DNA from: Alkaliphilus flagellatus
GTDB lineage: Bacteria; Bacillota; Clostridia; Peptostreptococcales; Natronincolaceae
DNA length: 64,000 nt
Assembly: GCF_018919215.1 (NCBI RefSeq)
Contig: NZ_JAHLQK010000001.1
Span: 218,430-282,429, forward strand
Direction of reading: 5' to 3'
Below, one piece after another: positions 19,368 through 27,680 of this stretch. The first letter of the stretch is position 1. Each line of letters opens with the position of its first letter. The notes beneath the pieces were generated by a model. It saw only the letters and a program-made list of their open reading frames with translations, ran no database searches and was not told where the DNA came from. Both the position numbers and the translations under genes were made by a program.

Positions 19368-20297
19368 ATGAGGCATGTAACTATTACAATAGATAAACAG
19401 AGTGTAGTTGTACCTGAGAATTACACTATACTTCAAGCGGCAGAAAAGCTTGGTATACATATACCAAGACTATGTTACGATCCAAATCTAGAGATAGTAG
19501 CATCCTGTAGATTATGTTTAGTAGAAATAGAAGGAAACCCTAAATTACAAACGTCTTGTTCTATGTTAGTTTCAGATGGTATGGTAGTTTATACAGAAAC
19601 TAAGAAAGTTGTTGACGCAAGAAAGGTAATATTGCAGCTACTTTTAGATAATCATCCAAATGATTGTTTGACTTGTCAAAAAGCAGGTGAATGTTTATTG
19701 CAAACCTATGCATATAGATATGATGTTAGATTTAGAGAACATGATGGTGCATATAAAGAGAAATATATAGATACTACTAGTCCATATATTTTAAAAGATG
19801 ATTCTAAATGTATAGTTTGTGGTAAATGCGTTAGAACATGTGAACAAGTATCCGATAGAAAAGTGTTAACTCTTGCTAACAGAGGATTTGATACGAGAGT
19901 AGTTGCGGATGCTAACTTAACCTTAGAAGAGTCGAGTTGTGTATCTTGTAATAGATGTGTTACAGTGTGCCCTGTAGGAGCACTGTTAGATAAGAGAACC
20001 TTAGGGAAATCTAGAATTTGGGATGTTAACACTACAGAATTTAGATGTAAGGTTTGTGAATATGGATGTGATTTTGAAGTTCTATCTAGGAAAGATAAAA
20101 ATATATCCGTAAGAGCAAAGGCACCTTCTAATGGAAGGCCATTATGTCTAAAAGGAAGACTAACAGCAGAGTTTTTAAATATAGATGAGCCTGAAACCCC
20201 TTATAGAAAAGAAAAAGATAAATTTGTAGAATCAAGCTGGAAAGAAGCATTAGGGCTTAGCGACATTTTGGAAAAAATGCAAAAGCTTGATAAGTAA
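19368..20297 (+). CDS. HydA/FdhA-like iron-sulfur subunit lacking the catalytic domain
   Basis: A 309-residue protein with the electron-wire part of a HydA/NuoG-like subunit: a [2Fe-2S] domain (SCRLCLVEIEG), a His-Cys [4Fe-4S] motif (HPNDCLTCQKAGEC, about 93), two [4Fe-4S] motifs (CIVCGKCVRTC, CVSCNRCVTVC) and an FdhA-type Fe4S4 domain (CKVCEYGC...LCLKGR, about 225-265). It then stops at the point where the molybdopterin domain would begin. It is similar over its whole length to the N-terminus of the next gene. The start at 19368 is chosen over an upstream in-frame ATG at 19353 because GGGGGGAG lies just before it. It probably bridges NuoF-like and FdhA subunits. Confidence 0.85.
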   Translation: MRHVTITIDKQSVVVPENYTILQAAEKLGIHIPRLCYDPNLEIVASCRLCLVEIEGNPKLQTSCSMLVSDGMVVYTETKKVVDARKVILQLLLDNHPNDCLTCQKAGECLLQTYAYRYDVRFREHDGAYKEKYIDTTSPYILKDDSKCIVCGKCVRTCEQVSDRKVLTLANRGFDTRVVADANLTLEESSCVSCNRCVTVCPVGALLDKRTLGKSRIWDVNTTEFRCKVCEYGCDFEVLSRKDKNISVRAKAPSNGRPLCLKGRLTAEFLNIDEPETPYRKEKDKFVESSWKEALGLSDILEKMQKLDK

Positions 20298-20377
20298 CTA
20301 TATAAATTAAGATTCAGTTTAGAGGGAGATGTATTCCCTATAACACAAAGTCGTATTAATAGAGAGGAGAATTGCCG

Positions 20378-23056
20378 ATGGTAGAAGTAATTATCAACGG
20401 CCTACGCTATGAAGTACCAGAGAATATTACGATACTTCAGGCCTGTCAAAATGTAGGTATAGATATACCTACATTATGTTATGATGACAGACTAGAGCCT
20501 CATGCAGCCTGTAGACTATGTATAGTAGAAGTTGAAGGCATGAGAAGTCTTGCCACATCATGCTCCCTAAAAGTATCCAATGGAATGGTAGTACAAACAC
20601 ATAGCAAAAAGGTTATAACATCTAGAAAAGAAATTTTAGATTTATTGTTCTCAAATCATCCAAATGATTGTTTAACTTGTGATAAGTCTGGAAAATGTAA
20701 ACTACAAAATTATTGTTATGAGTATGGAGTTTTAGAAGGAGGATATAAAGGTGAGAGAAGATCCCTTCCTATAGATGATAGTAATCATTTTTACTCCTAT
20801 GATCCTAACAAATGTATCCTTTGTGGTAAATGTGTTAGAGTATGTAATGAATTACAATGCACATATGCCATAGGTATAGATCAAAGAGGATTTAATTCAT
20901 TGGTTAGCACACCTTTTAGACAAGGGTTAGAAAATTCTACATGCGTATCTTGTGGAAACTGTGTTTCCGTTTGTCCTGTTGGAGCATTATCTCCTAGAAA
21001 AAAAGAAAAATTTAGATATTGGGAAACAAAAGCAGTAAGAACTACTTGTTCATACTGTGGAGTAGGCTGTCAAATGGATCTACTTGTTAAAGATGATAAA
21101 GTTGTAGAAGTACAACCAGCTATGGGCCCTGCAAATCAGGGAATGCTATGTGTAAAAGGTAAGTTTGCATATAACTTTATAAACCATAGAGATAGACTAA
21201 AATCACCTTTATTAAAGAGAGATGGTAAGTTTGTTGAAATAACATGGGAAGAAGCTTATGAAGTTATAGCAGACAAAATAAATACAACAAAAGATAAATT
21301 TGGATCGAATTCAATTGCTGCATTATCTTCAGCAAGATGTACAAACGAAGAAAATTATTTGATGCAAAAGCTTATGAGAGCAGTTGTTGGAACGAATAAC
21401 ATTGACCACTGTGCACGACTCTGACATTCCTCCACAGTTGCAGGTCTTGCAACTACATTTGGAAGTGGGGCTATGACAAATAGTATAGAAGAGGTTAAAA
21501 AGGCAGATGTTATATTTGTTACAGGATCTAATACAACAGAAAACCATCCTGTTATAGGTACCAAAATTAAGCAGGCTATAAATAATGGTGCAAAGCTTAT
21601 AGTAGCAGAACCAAGGGAAATAGAGCTTGCAAAATATGCCGATGTATTTTTACAAATTAAACCTGGTACCAATATAGCACTATTTAATGGAATGATGAAT
21701 GTAATTATAAGTGAAAACTTAGAGGATACAGAATTCATTGCAAATAGAACAGAGAACTTTGAAGAATTAAAAAATGTAGTTATGAATTTTAGCCCAGAAA
21801 AAGCAGCAGAAATATGTGGAATCGATGTTGATGACCTAAAGAAAGCAGCTAGAATATATGCTAAAGGGGACAGAGGAACTATATTATATGCAATGGGTAT
21901 TACCCAGCATAGTACAGGTACAGAAAACGTAATGTCCGTATCAAATTTAGCTATGCTTTGTGGAAACATAGGCAAAGAAGGTACAGGGGTAAATCCTCTA
22001 AGAGGCCAAAATAATGTTCAAGGTGCTTGTGATATGGGAACTTTACCAAATGTATTCCCTGGATATCAAAAAGTAGACGATCCTGCAATAATAGATAAAT
22101 TTGAAAAAGCTTGGGGTGTAGAGCTTAGCAGAGCAGCAGGGCTTACAATACCTGAAATGATGAATGAAGCTCATAATGGAAATATTAAAGTTATGTATAT
22201 AATGGGAGAAAACCCTATGGTATCTGACCCAGATACGGCTCATATTACAGCAGCATTAGAGCATTTAGATTTCCTAATAGTTCAAGATATTTTTCTAACA
22301 GAAACAGCTCAAATGGCAGATTTAGTATTACCAGCAGCTTCATTTGCTGAAAAAGATGGTACTTTCTCAAATACAGAAAGAAGAATACAAAGAGTAAGGT
22401 CAGCTGTTAAACCGAGAGGTAATTCTAAAGCAGACTGGTTAATCTTAATGGAAATAATGAACAAGTTAGGATATCCAAAGGTATATGAAAATGTTTCTGA
22501 AGTAATGGATGAAATTGCTACAGTAACTCCTCAATATGGTGGAATAGATTACACCAGAATAGACAAGGTTGGAATACAGTGGCCATGTCCTACAAAGGAC
22601 CATCCAGGAACTAAAATATTACACACAGATAAATTCTCAAGGGGTAAGGGACTATTTAAAGGTATAGAGCATAAAGCAGCTGAAGAGCTTGCAGATGAAA
22701 GATATCCGCTAGTGCTTACAACAGGACGGATATTATATCAATACCATACAATGACAATGACAAATAAAACAGAAGGTATAAATAAAATAGCGCCAGAGAG
22801 TTACATTGAAATTAGTCCAGAATTAGCAGAAAGTCTAAAGGTAATAGATGGGGAAAAAGTAAAAGTATCTTCAAGACGTGGACAGATTTATACAAAGGCT
22901 AAGGTAACAGAAATAGTGTCCAATAACGTAGTATTTATGCCATTCCATTGGGCAGAAGGTGCAGCTAATGTACTTACCAATGGATCTGCTCTAGATAAAC
23001 ATTCAAAGACTCCAGAGTTAAAGGTTTGTGCAGTAAAAGTAGAAAAGATATCTTAA
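20378..23056 (+). CDS. fdhA: Selenocysteine-containing formate dehydrogenase, catalytic subunit
   Basis: This gene reads as one 892-residue protein when the UGA at 21422-21424 is decoded as selenocysteine. The context HCARL-Sec-HSSTVAGL is the formate dehydrogenase active-site motif, and a SECIS hairpin follows. The N-terminal part has a [2Fe-2S] domain (CRLCIVEVEG), HPNDCLTCDKSGKC, and two [4Fe-4S] motifs (CILCGKCVRVC, CVSCGNCVSVC). The molybdopterin oxidoreductase region then begins with CSYCGVGC (about 228) and continues to the C-terminal cofactor-binding domain. It oxidises formate to CO2, or the reverse, at a Mo or W bis-MGD site. The ATG at 20378 has AGAGGAGA upstream. Automated callers would split it at the UGA. 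Confidence 0.95.
21422..21454 (+). promoter_or_regulatory. UGA selenocysteine codon with bacterial SECIS element
   Basis: The UGA is followed after exactly 11 nt by a perfect 7-bp stem, AGTTGCA (21436-21442) with TGCAACT (21448-21454), closing the loop GGTCT. The same upper stem-loop (GUUGCAGGUCU) is known from the E. coli fdhF SECIS, including the spacing to the UGA. It recruits SelB with selenocysteyl-tRNA. Confidence 0.93.
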
Positions 23057-23080
23057 AATATGAATAAGGTAACAGGATAT

Positions 23081-23112
23081 AGGAGGGTACTAAGTACCCT
23101 CCTATTAATTTT
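23081..23112 (+). terminator. Terminator of the formate dehydrogenase operon
   Basis: Stem AGGAGGGTAC (23081-23090) with GTACCCTCCT (23094-23103), triloop TAA, followed by ATTAATTTT. Confidence 0.85.
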
Positions 23113-23226
23113 AGGTATATATTCCTAATATAATCAACTTATCTAAAAAAAGGAAAATAGCCTTCTGTATAGAATTATAGTAATATAAAATATTTATTAC
23201 TTAGTAAACTAATAGGAGGCGATAAA

Positions 23227-23955
23227 TTGAATATTTCAGTTGTGGAAGATAATAAATATGAAATGAATAATATAATAAATGTACTTAAATCCATTTCTAA
23301 AGAATTCAATATTTATCAAGCATCAACAGGAGAAGAATGTTTTAAAATATTAGAAAAAACAGATATAGATTTATTTATATTAGATATTCAGTTGCCAGAT
23401 ATATCAGGTCTTAAAATAGCAGAGAAAATTAGAAATATATCTAAATATGAACTTACATATATTATTTTTATTACAACACATATATATTTTCAGTTAGATG
23501 CATTTAAAAAGGTTCATTGCTATGATTTCCTTGAAAAGCCTTATAAAAAACAGGAACTGGTTGAAATAATTAAACGTTTATCAAATGGTATTTCAAAACA
23601 AAAAGAGCAGATTAAAGTAAATAGACAGCAGATATCTTTGCAAATGAAAAATTGTATTGTAAAGATTTATACTGATGAAATTTTATTTGTTGAATCAAAC
23701 AAAAGGGATTGCACTGTACATACAAAGAATAAAGAATTTCTAGTAAAAAATACTACAGTAAAAAAGATGCTTGAGCTTCTGCCAATAGAATATTTTATGC
23801 AAGTCCATAGATCTTATATAATTAACCTTGAAAATATACATGAAATAGGGAAATACGGAAAAAATTCTTGGGCTATATATTTTAAAGAATATCCTTTATA
23901 TGCTTATGTAAGTAATAGCTATAAAAATGAATTTTTAGATAGATTTTTAGGTTAA
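23227..23955 (+). CDS. LytTR-family response regulator (AgrA-like)
   Basis: A 242-residue two-component regulator with a receiver domain (about 1-118, phospho-acceptor Asp in LFILDIQLPD near residue 55, Lys in FLEKPYKK) and a C-terminal LytTR DNA-binding domain (about 140-240, ending VSNSYKNEFLDRFLG). LytTR regulators bind direct repeats upstream of -35 regions. A TTG start is chosen because TAGGAGGCG lies just upstream. The adjacent kinase gene is damaged and the agrBD genes are convergent, so this regulator may now lack its normal input. Repeats before 25787 are candidate targets. Confidence 0.9.
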   Translation: MNISVVEDNKYEMNNIINVLKSISKEFNIYQASTGEECFKILEKTDIDLFILDIQLPDISGLKIAEKIRNISKYELTYIIFITTHIYFQLDAFKKVHCYDFLEKPYKKQELVEIIKRLSNGISKQKEQIKVNRQQISLQMKNCIVKIYTDEILFVESNKRDCTVHTKNKEFLVKNTTVKKMLELLPIEYFMQVHRSYIINLENIHEIGKYGKNSWAIYFKEYPLYAYVSNSYKNEFLDRFLG

Positions 23956-23978
23956 ATTATAGGCTAGGAGGAGGTTAT

Positions 23979-24741
23979 ATGCAGTGGTATGAGATAGGCA
24001 TACTTTCTATATTAGAAATATTATCAGTATTGTTGATATGGAGTAAATTAAATAAAAAAATTAATATATTTAGTAAAAAGAGTACTTTTATAACTGTTAC
24101 AAATTATTGATATTCATGAAAGGTACACCCCTTTTTTAAAAAGTATGATACATGAAGTTAGACAAAAGCAACATGACTTTAAGAATCATCTAAATGTACT
24201 TTATGGTCTGGCACAAACTGAAGATGATAGACAAGCTAAGCTAGAGGCAAAACAATACATAGAGTCAATAATTGACAGAATAAAGTGTACTGATCAATTA
24301 TTAAATATTAAAGACCAGGTATTAAGTGCAATTATATATAGTAAAAAGGCTTTAGCAGAAGAAAAGGAAATCTGCTTTGAAGTTGAATTCCAAGGAGAAA
24401 TACCTGAGTATCCAATGGAGAAATATGAACTTGTTGAACTTCTAGGCAACTTATTAGACAATGCAATAGAGGCAACTGAAAGTAACAATAATGAAGATAA
24501 TTCTAAAATTGTTTTAGCACTTGGCAAAGAGGAAGAATTTAAGTTAATAGAAGTAAGGAATAATGCTGGAACGCTTAAAGGGCGAGATATTGATAAAATT
24601 TTTGAAAGGAGTTTTTCAACGAAAAAAGGAAAGCATAGAGGCTATGGTTTATATAATGTGAAAAGAATAGTTAATTATTATAATGGAACTATAGAGCTTT
24701 CCTTTGATGATAGTTATATAGTGTTTAAGATATTATTTTAA
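23979..24741 (+). pseudogene. AgrC-like sensor histidine kinase, frameshifted and probably internally deleted
   Basis: Translation from the ATG at 23979 (ribosome site AGGAGGAGG) gives one membrane helix (EIGILSILEILSVLLIW) and stops at 24108-24110. The rest continues in the next frame as IHERYTPFLKSMIHEVRQKQ, then the H-box HDFKNHLN and a GHKL ATPase domain (NLLDNAIEA, then GYGLYNVKRIVNYY) to 24741. A one-base shift near 24091-24107 breaks the gene. AgrC proteins normally carry five or six sensor helices; only one is left, so a deletion of the sensor domain is also likely. An ATG at 24145 could still give a soluble 198-residue kinase core. A sequencing error could explain the shift but not the missing helices. 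Confidence 0.8.
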
Positions 24742-24873
24742 TAAGCTCTTAGGACATTTAGGCTATCCCCAAAGAAATAATGACCCTGAGCAAGCAATTA
24801 CATCTGAAGCTACAACAAACATGGAAGCAATACAGAATAAAATCATTTTTGAAAAAGTCAGTTTTTTCTTCAT
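24733..24873 (-). pseudogene. AgrD-like cyclic peptide precursor with a nonsense codon
   Basis: This short gene lies within the convergent 3' ends. The ATG at 24871-24873 overlaps the agrB stop codon. It encodes a lysine-rich amphipathic leader (MKKKLTFSKMILFCIAS) and a core ...IACSGSLFLWG, then a TAG at 24763-24765 after 36 codons. If the TAG is ignored, the frame continues PKCPKSLLK and stops at 24733, matching the conserved charged tail of AgrD (compare PKEL in staphylococcal AgrD). A GAG or GAA codon has probably become TAG. Without the tail, AgrB should not process the peptide. Confidence 0.75.
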
Positions 24874-25439
24874 TATCTCAGCTCCTTTCCTATTATTAAC
24901 TGGAATGCTTGTAAAGAGATTGTCCATATACCACATTCAAAAAAAGCTTTATTATATAATAAAGCAAATTTAAACAAAATAAAAACACAAATTAGAGTAA
25001 AGAAAACAGATAGATAATTTAATACCCGTTTTCTTTTTTCGTTTAAAATCGGTCGAAAACTAGATGATATAGGAGAATAAATATAAACAATTATTATACT
25101 AATTAACATAAGTATTACAGCCATTTTTACAGTCATATTAAGTATACTTGGAAAAATTAAGATTGCTAAAGCAAAGCAACTTAAGCTTCCTATAAAACAA
25201 GGTATCCGTCTCTTGAAATGTACTCCTCCTGAGAAGATTCTGATAGGTAATAGCAATGTAGTGCAAAATAGAAATAAATTTAACTTATTTAATAGCCCAA
25301 ATATAATCATCAGTAAAGCAAACTTAATTATTTCATTCCAGATAACATTCATGGCGTATTTCATCTTCAGAATATCACTTTTCGGCAAAATCTTTTCTTT
25401 ATAAACCTTATAAGCAAAGAGATCAATAAGACTATGCAT
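24873..25439 (-). CDS. AgrB-like peptide-processing membrane protease
   Basis: AgrB cleaves and cyclises the AgrD peptide in the membrane. The 188-residue protein has several membrane helices and the catalytic pair in RIFSGGVHFKRRIPC, with histidine and cysteine seven residues apart as in S. aureus AgrB (H77/C84). The ATG at 25439 (GGAG nine bases before it) is preferred over the TTG at 25454. It appears intact, while its substrate gene agrD and the cognate kinase gene are damaged. Confidence 0.88.
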   Translation of the reverse strand: MHSLIDLFAYKVYKEKILPKSDILKMKYAMNVIWNEIIKFALLMIIFGLLNKLNLFLFCTTLLLPIRIFSGGVHFKRRIPCFIGSLSCFALAILIFPSILNMTVKMAVILMLISIIIVYIYSPISSSFRPILNEKRKRVLNYLSVFFTLICVFILFKFALLYNKAFFECGIWTISLQAFQLIIGKELR

Positions 25440-25529
25440 TAATATCAACTCCAAGTTACTTAAGTAAAAAGTAGTACATGTTAATTAAAGAGATAATACC
25501 ATGAAAATATAAATTGATACAATGGAAGT

Positions 25530-25640
25530 GTAATGAAATGGGAGTGAAATGTAATAAAAAAATTTTATGCACCATTTCATTACAATTAACTACCATTTCA
25601 TTACAAATTTAATAAATATGAAGAACTTTGTGGTATATTT
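25530..25640 (+). promoter_or_regulatory. Candidate LytTR-controlled promoter before the secreted protein
   Basis: Two identical 15-mers, ACCATTTCATTACAA at 25571-25585 and 25592-25606, repeat with a 21-bp period. That is the spacing of AgrA direct repeats (9-bp site plus 12). Inverted versions (TAATGAAATG, GTGAAATGTAAT) lie just upstream at about 25531-25555. A -10-like TATATT sits at 25634-25639, with no good -35, as expected for an activator-dependent promoter. The rest of the 25455-25786 gap is the AT-rich leader. Confidence 0.55.
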
Positions 25641-25786
25641 AAGACAACTAATAAGTATAGACATATTTAAATAATTAGGAATGAAATGGGGGAATGTCTA
25701 TGACTGTTCTAAAATTTTTATAAAAGAATAGAAAAAATGTTTTTTTGGATATGCTTTAAACTACTTTTAAAACGAGGAGGAATATT

Positions 25787-26467
25787 ATGAAAAACTTAAT
25801 GAAAAAATATGTTAGTATTATATTTGCAGTAGTTATGATTTGTAGTAATAGTGTTCTTGCTTTTGCTAGTAATGTAGATAATTTATATATTACGGAAAAC
25901 AATCATCAATATGGTAGCCGTACACGAGAATTTCTTCTTAATATAGATGTTGATAATCTTATTATACAAGATTCCAATGGTGGACCAGTAAACACTGCCT
26001 TGTACGAAAAAATTACGGGAAAACTCTTAGAAGCAGATTATGATGTGGTTATTGACTTAGTGTTTCAGCATAATGTATCACTATTAGTTGAAGTAAAAGA
26101 AGATTCATTAATGCCTATGAGTGTAGGAAGTACTGTTAATTTTGAAAGATTAACGTCTCATTTAAAGTATTCTACCAAGGGAGACTATAGACAAGAATGG
26201 ATAACAATTATGAGAGGTAAATATCAAGAAAATGACAATGGTACACTTACGGCACTAGGAAGTCCTAATTTGTCGATAGAAGCTTTTTGGGGAGCTGGTT
26301 GGGCAGTAAGTATGTCAAATGTTCAAACCGGTTACAGCTACTCAAATGGGAATAAGGCTATAAATTATTATGGAAGTTATACGCTTAATGCCACTTTATG
26401 GGATTTGGGTCTACCACTTCTACAGCGTAGTTATGGTCATATTAGTGTTACTCATACGATTGCTTAA
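25787..26467 (+). CDS. Secreted protein of unknown function
   Basis: A 226-residue protein with a clear signal peptide (KKYVSIIFAVVMICSN, likely cleavage after VLAFA near residue 27). The mature part has no cysteines and is rich in beta-type residues, with a C-terminal region rich in Trp, Gly and Tyr (EAFWGAGWAVSMSN, then YYGSYTLNATLWDLGLPLLQ). I do not recognise a family. It has a strong GAGGAGG ribosome site. The upstream promoter carries candidate LytTR repeats, and the following gene encodes a small membrane protein, so it could be a quorum-regulated secreted factor with a membrane partner. That is inference only. Confidence 0.7.
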   Translation: MKNLMKKYVSIIFAVVMICSNSVLAFASNVDNLYITENNHQYGSRTREFLLNIDVDNLIIQDSNGGPVNTALYEKITGKLLEADYDVVIDLVFQHNVSLLVEVKEDSLMPMSVGSTVNFERLTSHLKYSTKGDYRQEWITIMRGKYQENDNGTLTALGSPNLSIEAFWGAGWAVSMSNVQTGYSYSNGNKAINYYGSYTLNATLWDLGLPLLQRSYGHISVTHTIA

Positions 26468-26469
26468 TT

Positions 26470-26725
26470 ATGTTAATTAAGATACGACACAGCTTTAGTT
26501 ATATTATTTTCTACATTGTATGCTACTTTTTTATATTATTACATAATTAAAATGATTCTCAAGGTGAAAAAGCAATGTAATATGGATTACAACCAGTCCA
26601 TTCTTTGTTTTATTTGGCCTAGTAGATCTTTGGCACATATAATATCTTATAAATCAACGGAAACTTATTTTAATATATTGCGGGATGTATTCTATATAGT
26701 AGCACATATAGGATTTATATTATGA
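26470..26725 (+). pseudogene. Decayed copy of the small membrane protein gene at 27182
   Basis: The DNA from about 26457 is a degenerate copy of that from about 27172. The shared text includes ATTGCTTAATTATGTTAA and the segment encoding YKSTETYFNILR. An extra T near codon 3 shifts the frame, further indels scramble the middle (KKQCNMDYNQ replaces the original), and a stop truncates the end after HIGFIL. An ATG at 26516 opens a 69-codon frame, but this is a fragment, not a standalone gene. The first bases overlap the end of the secreted-protein gene. Confidence 0.75.
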
Positions 26726-26822
26726 TCATTAACTTAATGTAGGTATTTTATTATTACTAAAGCTAATTTTGATTATAGCAAACTTAATGGTTTTACAAAA
26801 AGATATTTTATTTATCTATAAA

Positions 26823-26862
26823 GAGAGCAGCCAAACTATTGTAGTTTGGCTATCTTCTCTAT
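26823..26862 (+). terminator. Terminator-like hairpin before the intron relic
   Basis: Stem AGCCAAACTA (26829-26838) with TAGTTTGGCT (26842-26851), loop TTG, followed by ATCTTCTCTATAG. The group II intron fragment starts just downstream. Confidence 0.7.
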
Positions 26863-26871
26863 AGTATCAAC

Positions 26872-27070
26872 ATAGGTAACAACTTGACGGTGCAAGTACG
26901 CCGTAGGCTTGGTAGTGGGAGCCACTAGTCAAAGGTAAGGATGTCCATTGTGAGGTGGAATACGAAGGAAGCTTAAGGTAAAATATTGGTCTGAGGAATA
27001 CGAGTTACATATAAGACTTACTTCGGACGAACAAGTTTGCAGTACAAAACGAAGTATAAGACTCATTGAA
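26872..27070 (+). mobile_element. Group II intron fragment (5' domain I region only)
   Basis: The stretch contains the phrases typical of the 5' structural part of clostridial group II introns: CAACTTGACGGTGCAAG (from about 26880), GGCTTGGTAGTGGGAGCCAC, GTGAGGTGGAATACGAAGG and GCAGTACAAAACGAAGT. No reverse transcriptase ORF and no domain V/VI follow, so only about 200 bp remain. The base composition (more G and C than the flanks) also sets it apart. It lies between the decayed and intact copies of the small membrane gene, where the other copies have LytTR-like repeats. Confidence 0.7.
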
Positions 27071-27099
27071 TCTCAAAGAACAAATTTGGAATTATGTAT

Positions 27100-27178
27100 T
27101 AGATTGTGGTATATTTATGATAACGAATAAGATTAGGCATATTTAAATAGTTAATAATGAAAAGGGGGAGATTGCTTA
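27100..27178 (+). promoter_or_regulatory. Promoter/leader module, second copy
   Basis: GATTGTGGTATATTTATGATAA, then AATAAG and CATATTTAAATAGTTA before GGGGGAG, closely matches the module at 25626-25700 before the secreted-protein gene (TTTGTGGTATATTTAAG ... CATATTTAAATAATTAG). The -10-like TATATT is at 27110-27115. The upstream direct repeats are absent; the intron relic occupies that place. Confidence 0.5.
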
Positions 27179-27181
27179 ATT

Positions 27182-27490
27182 ATGTTAATAAGGTATGACA
27201 CAGCTTTAGTTATATTATATTCTACACTATGTGCTACTTTTCTGTATTACTACATAATTGCAATAATTTTCAAGGTGAAAAGTCGTAATGTAACATGGAT
27301 TACAACCAGTATATTTTTTGTTTTATTTAGTCTAGTAGATACTTTGACACACCTAATACCTTATAAATCAACAGAAACTTATTTTAATATACTGCGAAAT
27401 GTATTTTATATAGTACCACACATAGGATTTGTATTATTGATATATAAAGTTTTTCAAAAAATATATAAATTTATAACAAAGCAAAATTAA
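27182..27490 (+). CDS. Small membrane protein of unknown function
   Basis: A 102-residue, very hydrophobic protein with three probable membrane helices (about 7-32, 39-60, 76-92) and a basic tail (KVFQKIYKFITKQN). I do not recognise a family. A second, broken copy lies 0.7 kb upstream, directly after the secreted-protein gene. Its promoter region repeats the one before the secreted protein, so the two genes are likely co-regulated. A membrane partner or immunity role is possible but not shown. GGGGGAG lies 13 bases before the ATG, a long gap. Confidence 0.6.
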   Translation: MLIRYDTALVILYSTLCATFLYYYIIAIIFKVKSRNVTWITTSIFFVLFSLVDTLTHLIPYKSTETYFNILRNVFYIVPHIGFVLLIYKVFQKIYKFITKQN

Positions 27491-27613
27491 GGACTATATC
27501 AAAATTTTTAAATATAGTTGTATCATAAGAAGCTGATAATTATGAAGATAAATGAAGACAATAATAAAAAAAGAACCAATTTTAAAAGAAAATAGTATTA
27601 TTTTTAAAATTAT

Positions 27614-27680
27614 TCCATTTCATTTCAATCCTATTTCGTTACAAGTTTAATAATTCTGAAAAAATTTGTGGTATATTTAA
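27614..27680 (+). promoter_or_regulatory. Promoter/leader module, third copy with LytTR-like repeats
   Basis: CCATTTCATTTCAA (27615-27628) and CTATTTCGTTACAA (27631-27644) precede GTTTAATAATTCTGAA and ATTTGTGGTATATTTAAA, matching the module at 25571-25641. The repeat period here is 16 rather than 21, so the first half-site may be out of phase. The rest of the 27491-27805 gap is AT-rich, with no other gene. Confidence 0.5.

Noticed and set aside
21473..23056. Separate short molybdopterin oxidoreductase gene starting at 21473
   Set aside because: It is the second part of fdhA; the frame is continuous through the UGA, and the SECIS hairpin explains the stop.
24145..24741. Independent soluble histidine kinase gene
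   Set aside because: No ribosome site precedes 24145, and the coding pattern (IHERYTPFLKS) extends upstream in the same frame, so it is the 3' part of a broken gene. Residual translation is possible.
25501..25610. CRISPR-like array from repeated ATTTCATTACAA units
   Set aside because: There are only two direct copies with a 6-bp gap, no spacers of useful length and no cas genes; regulatory repeats fit better.
26516..26725. Standalone 69-residue protein gene
   Set aside because: It is an internal fragment of a degenerate copy of the 27182 gene, with scrambled middle and early stop.
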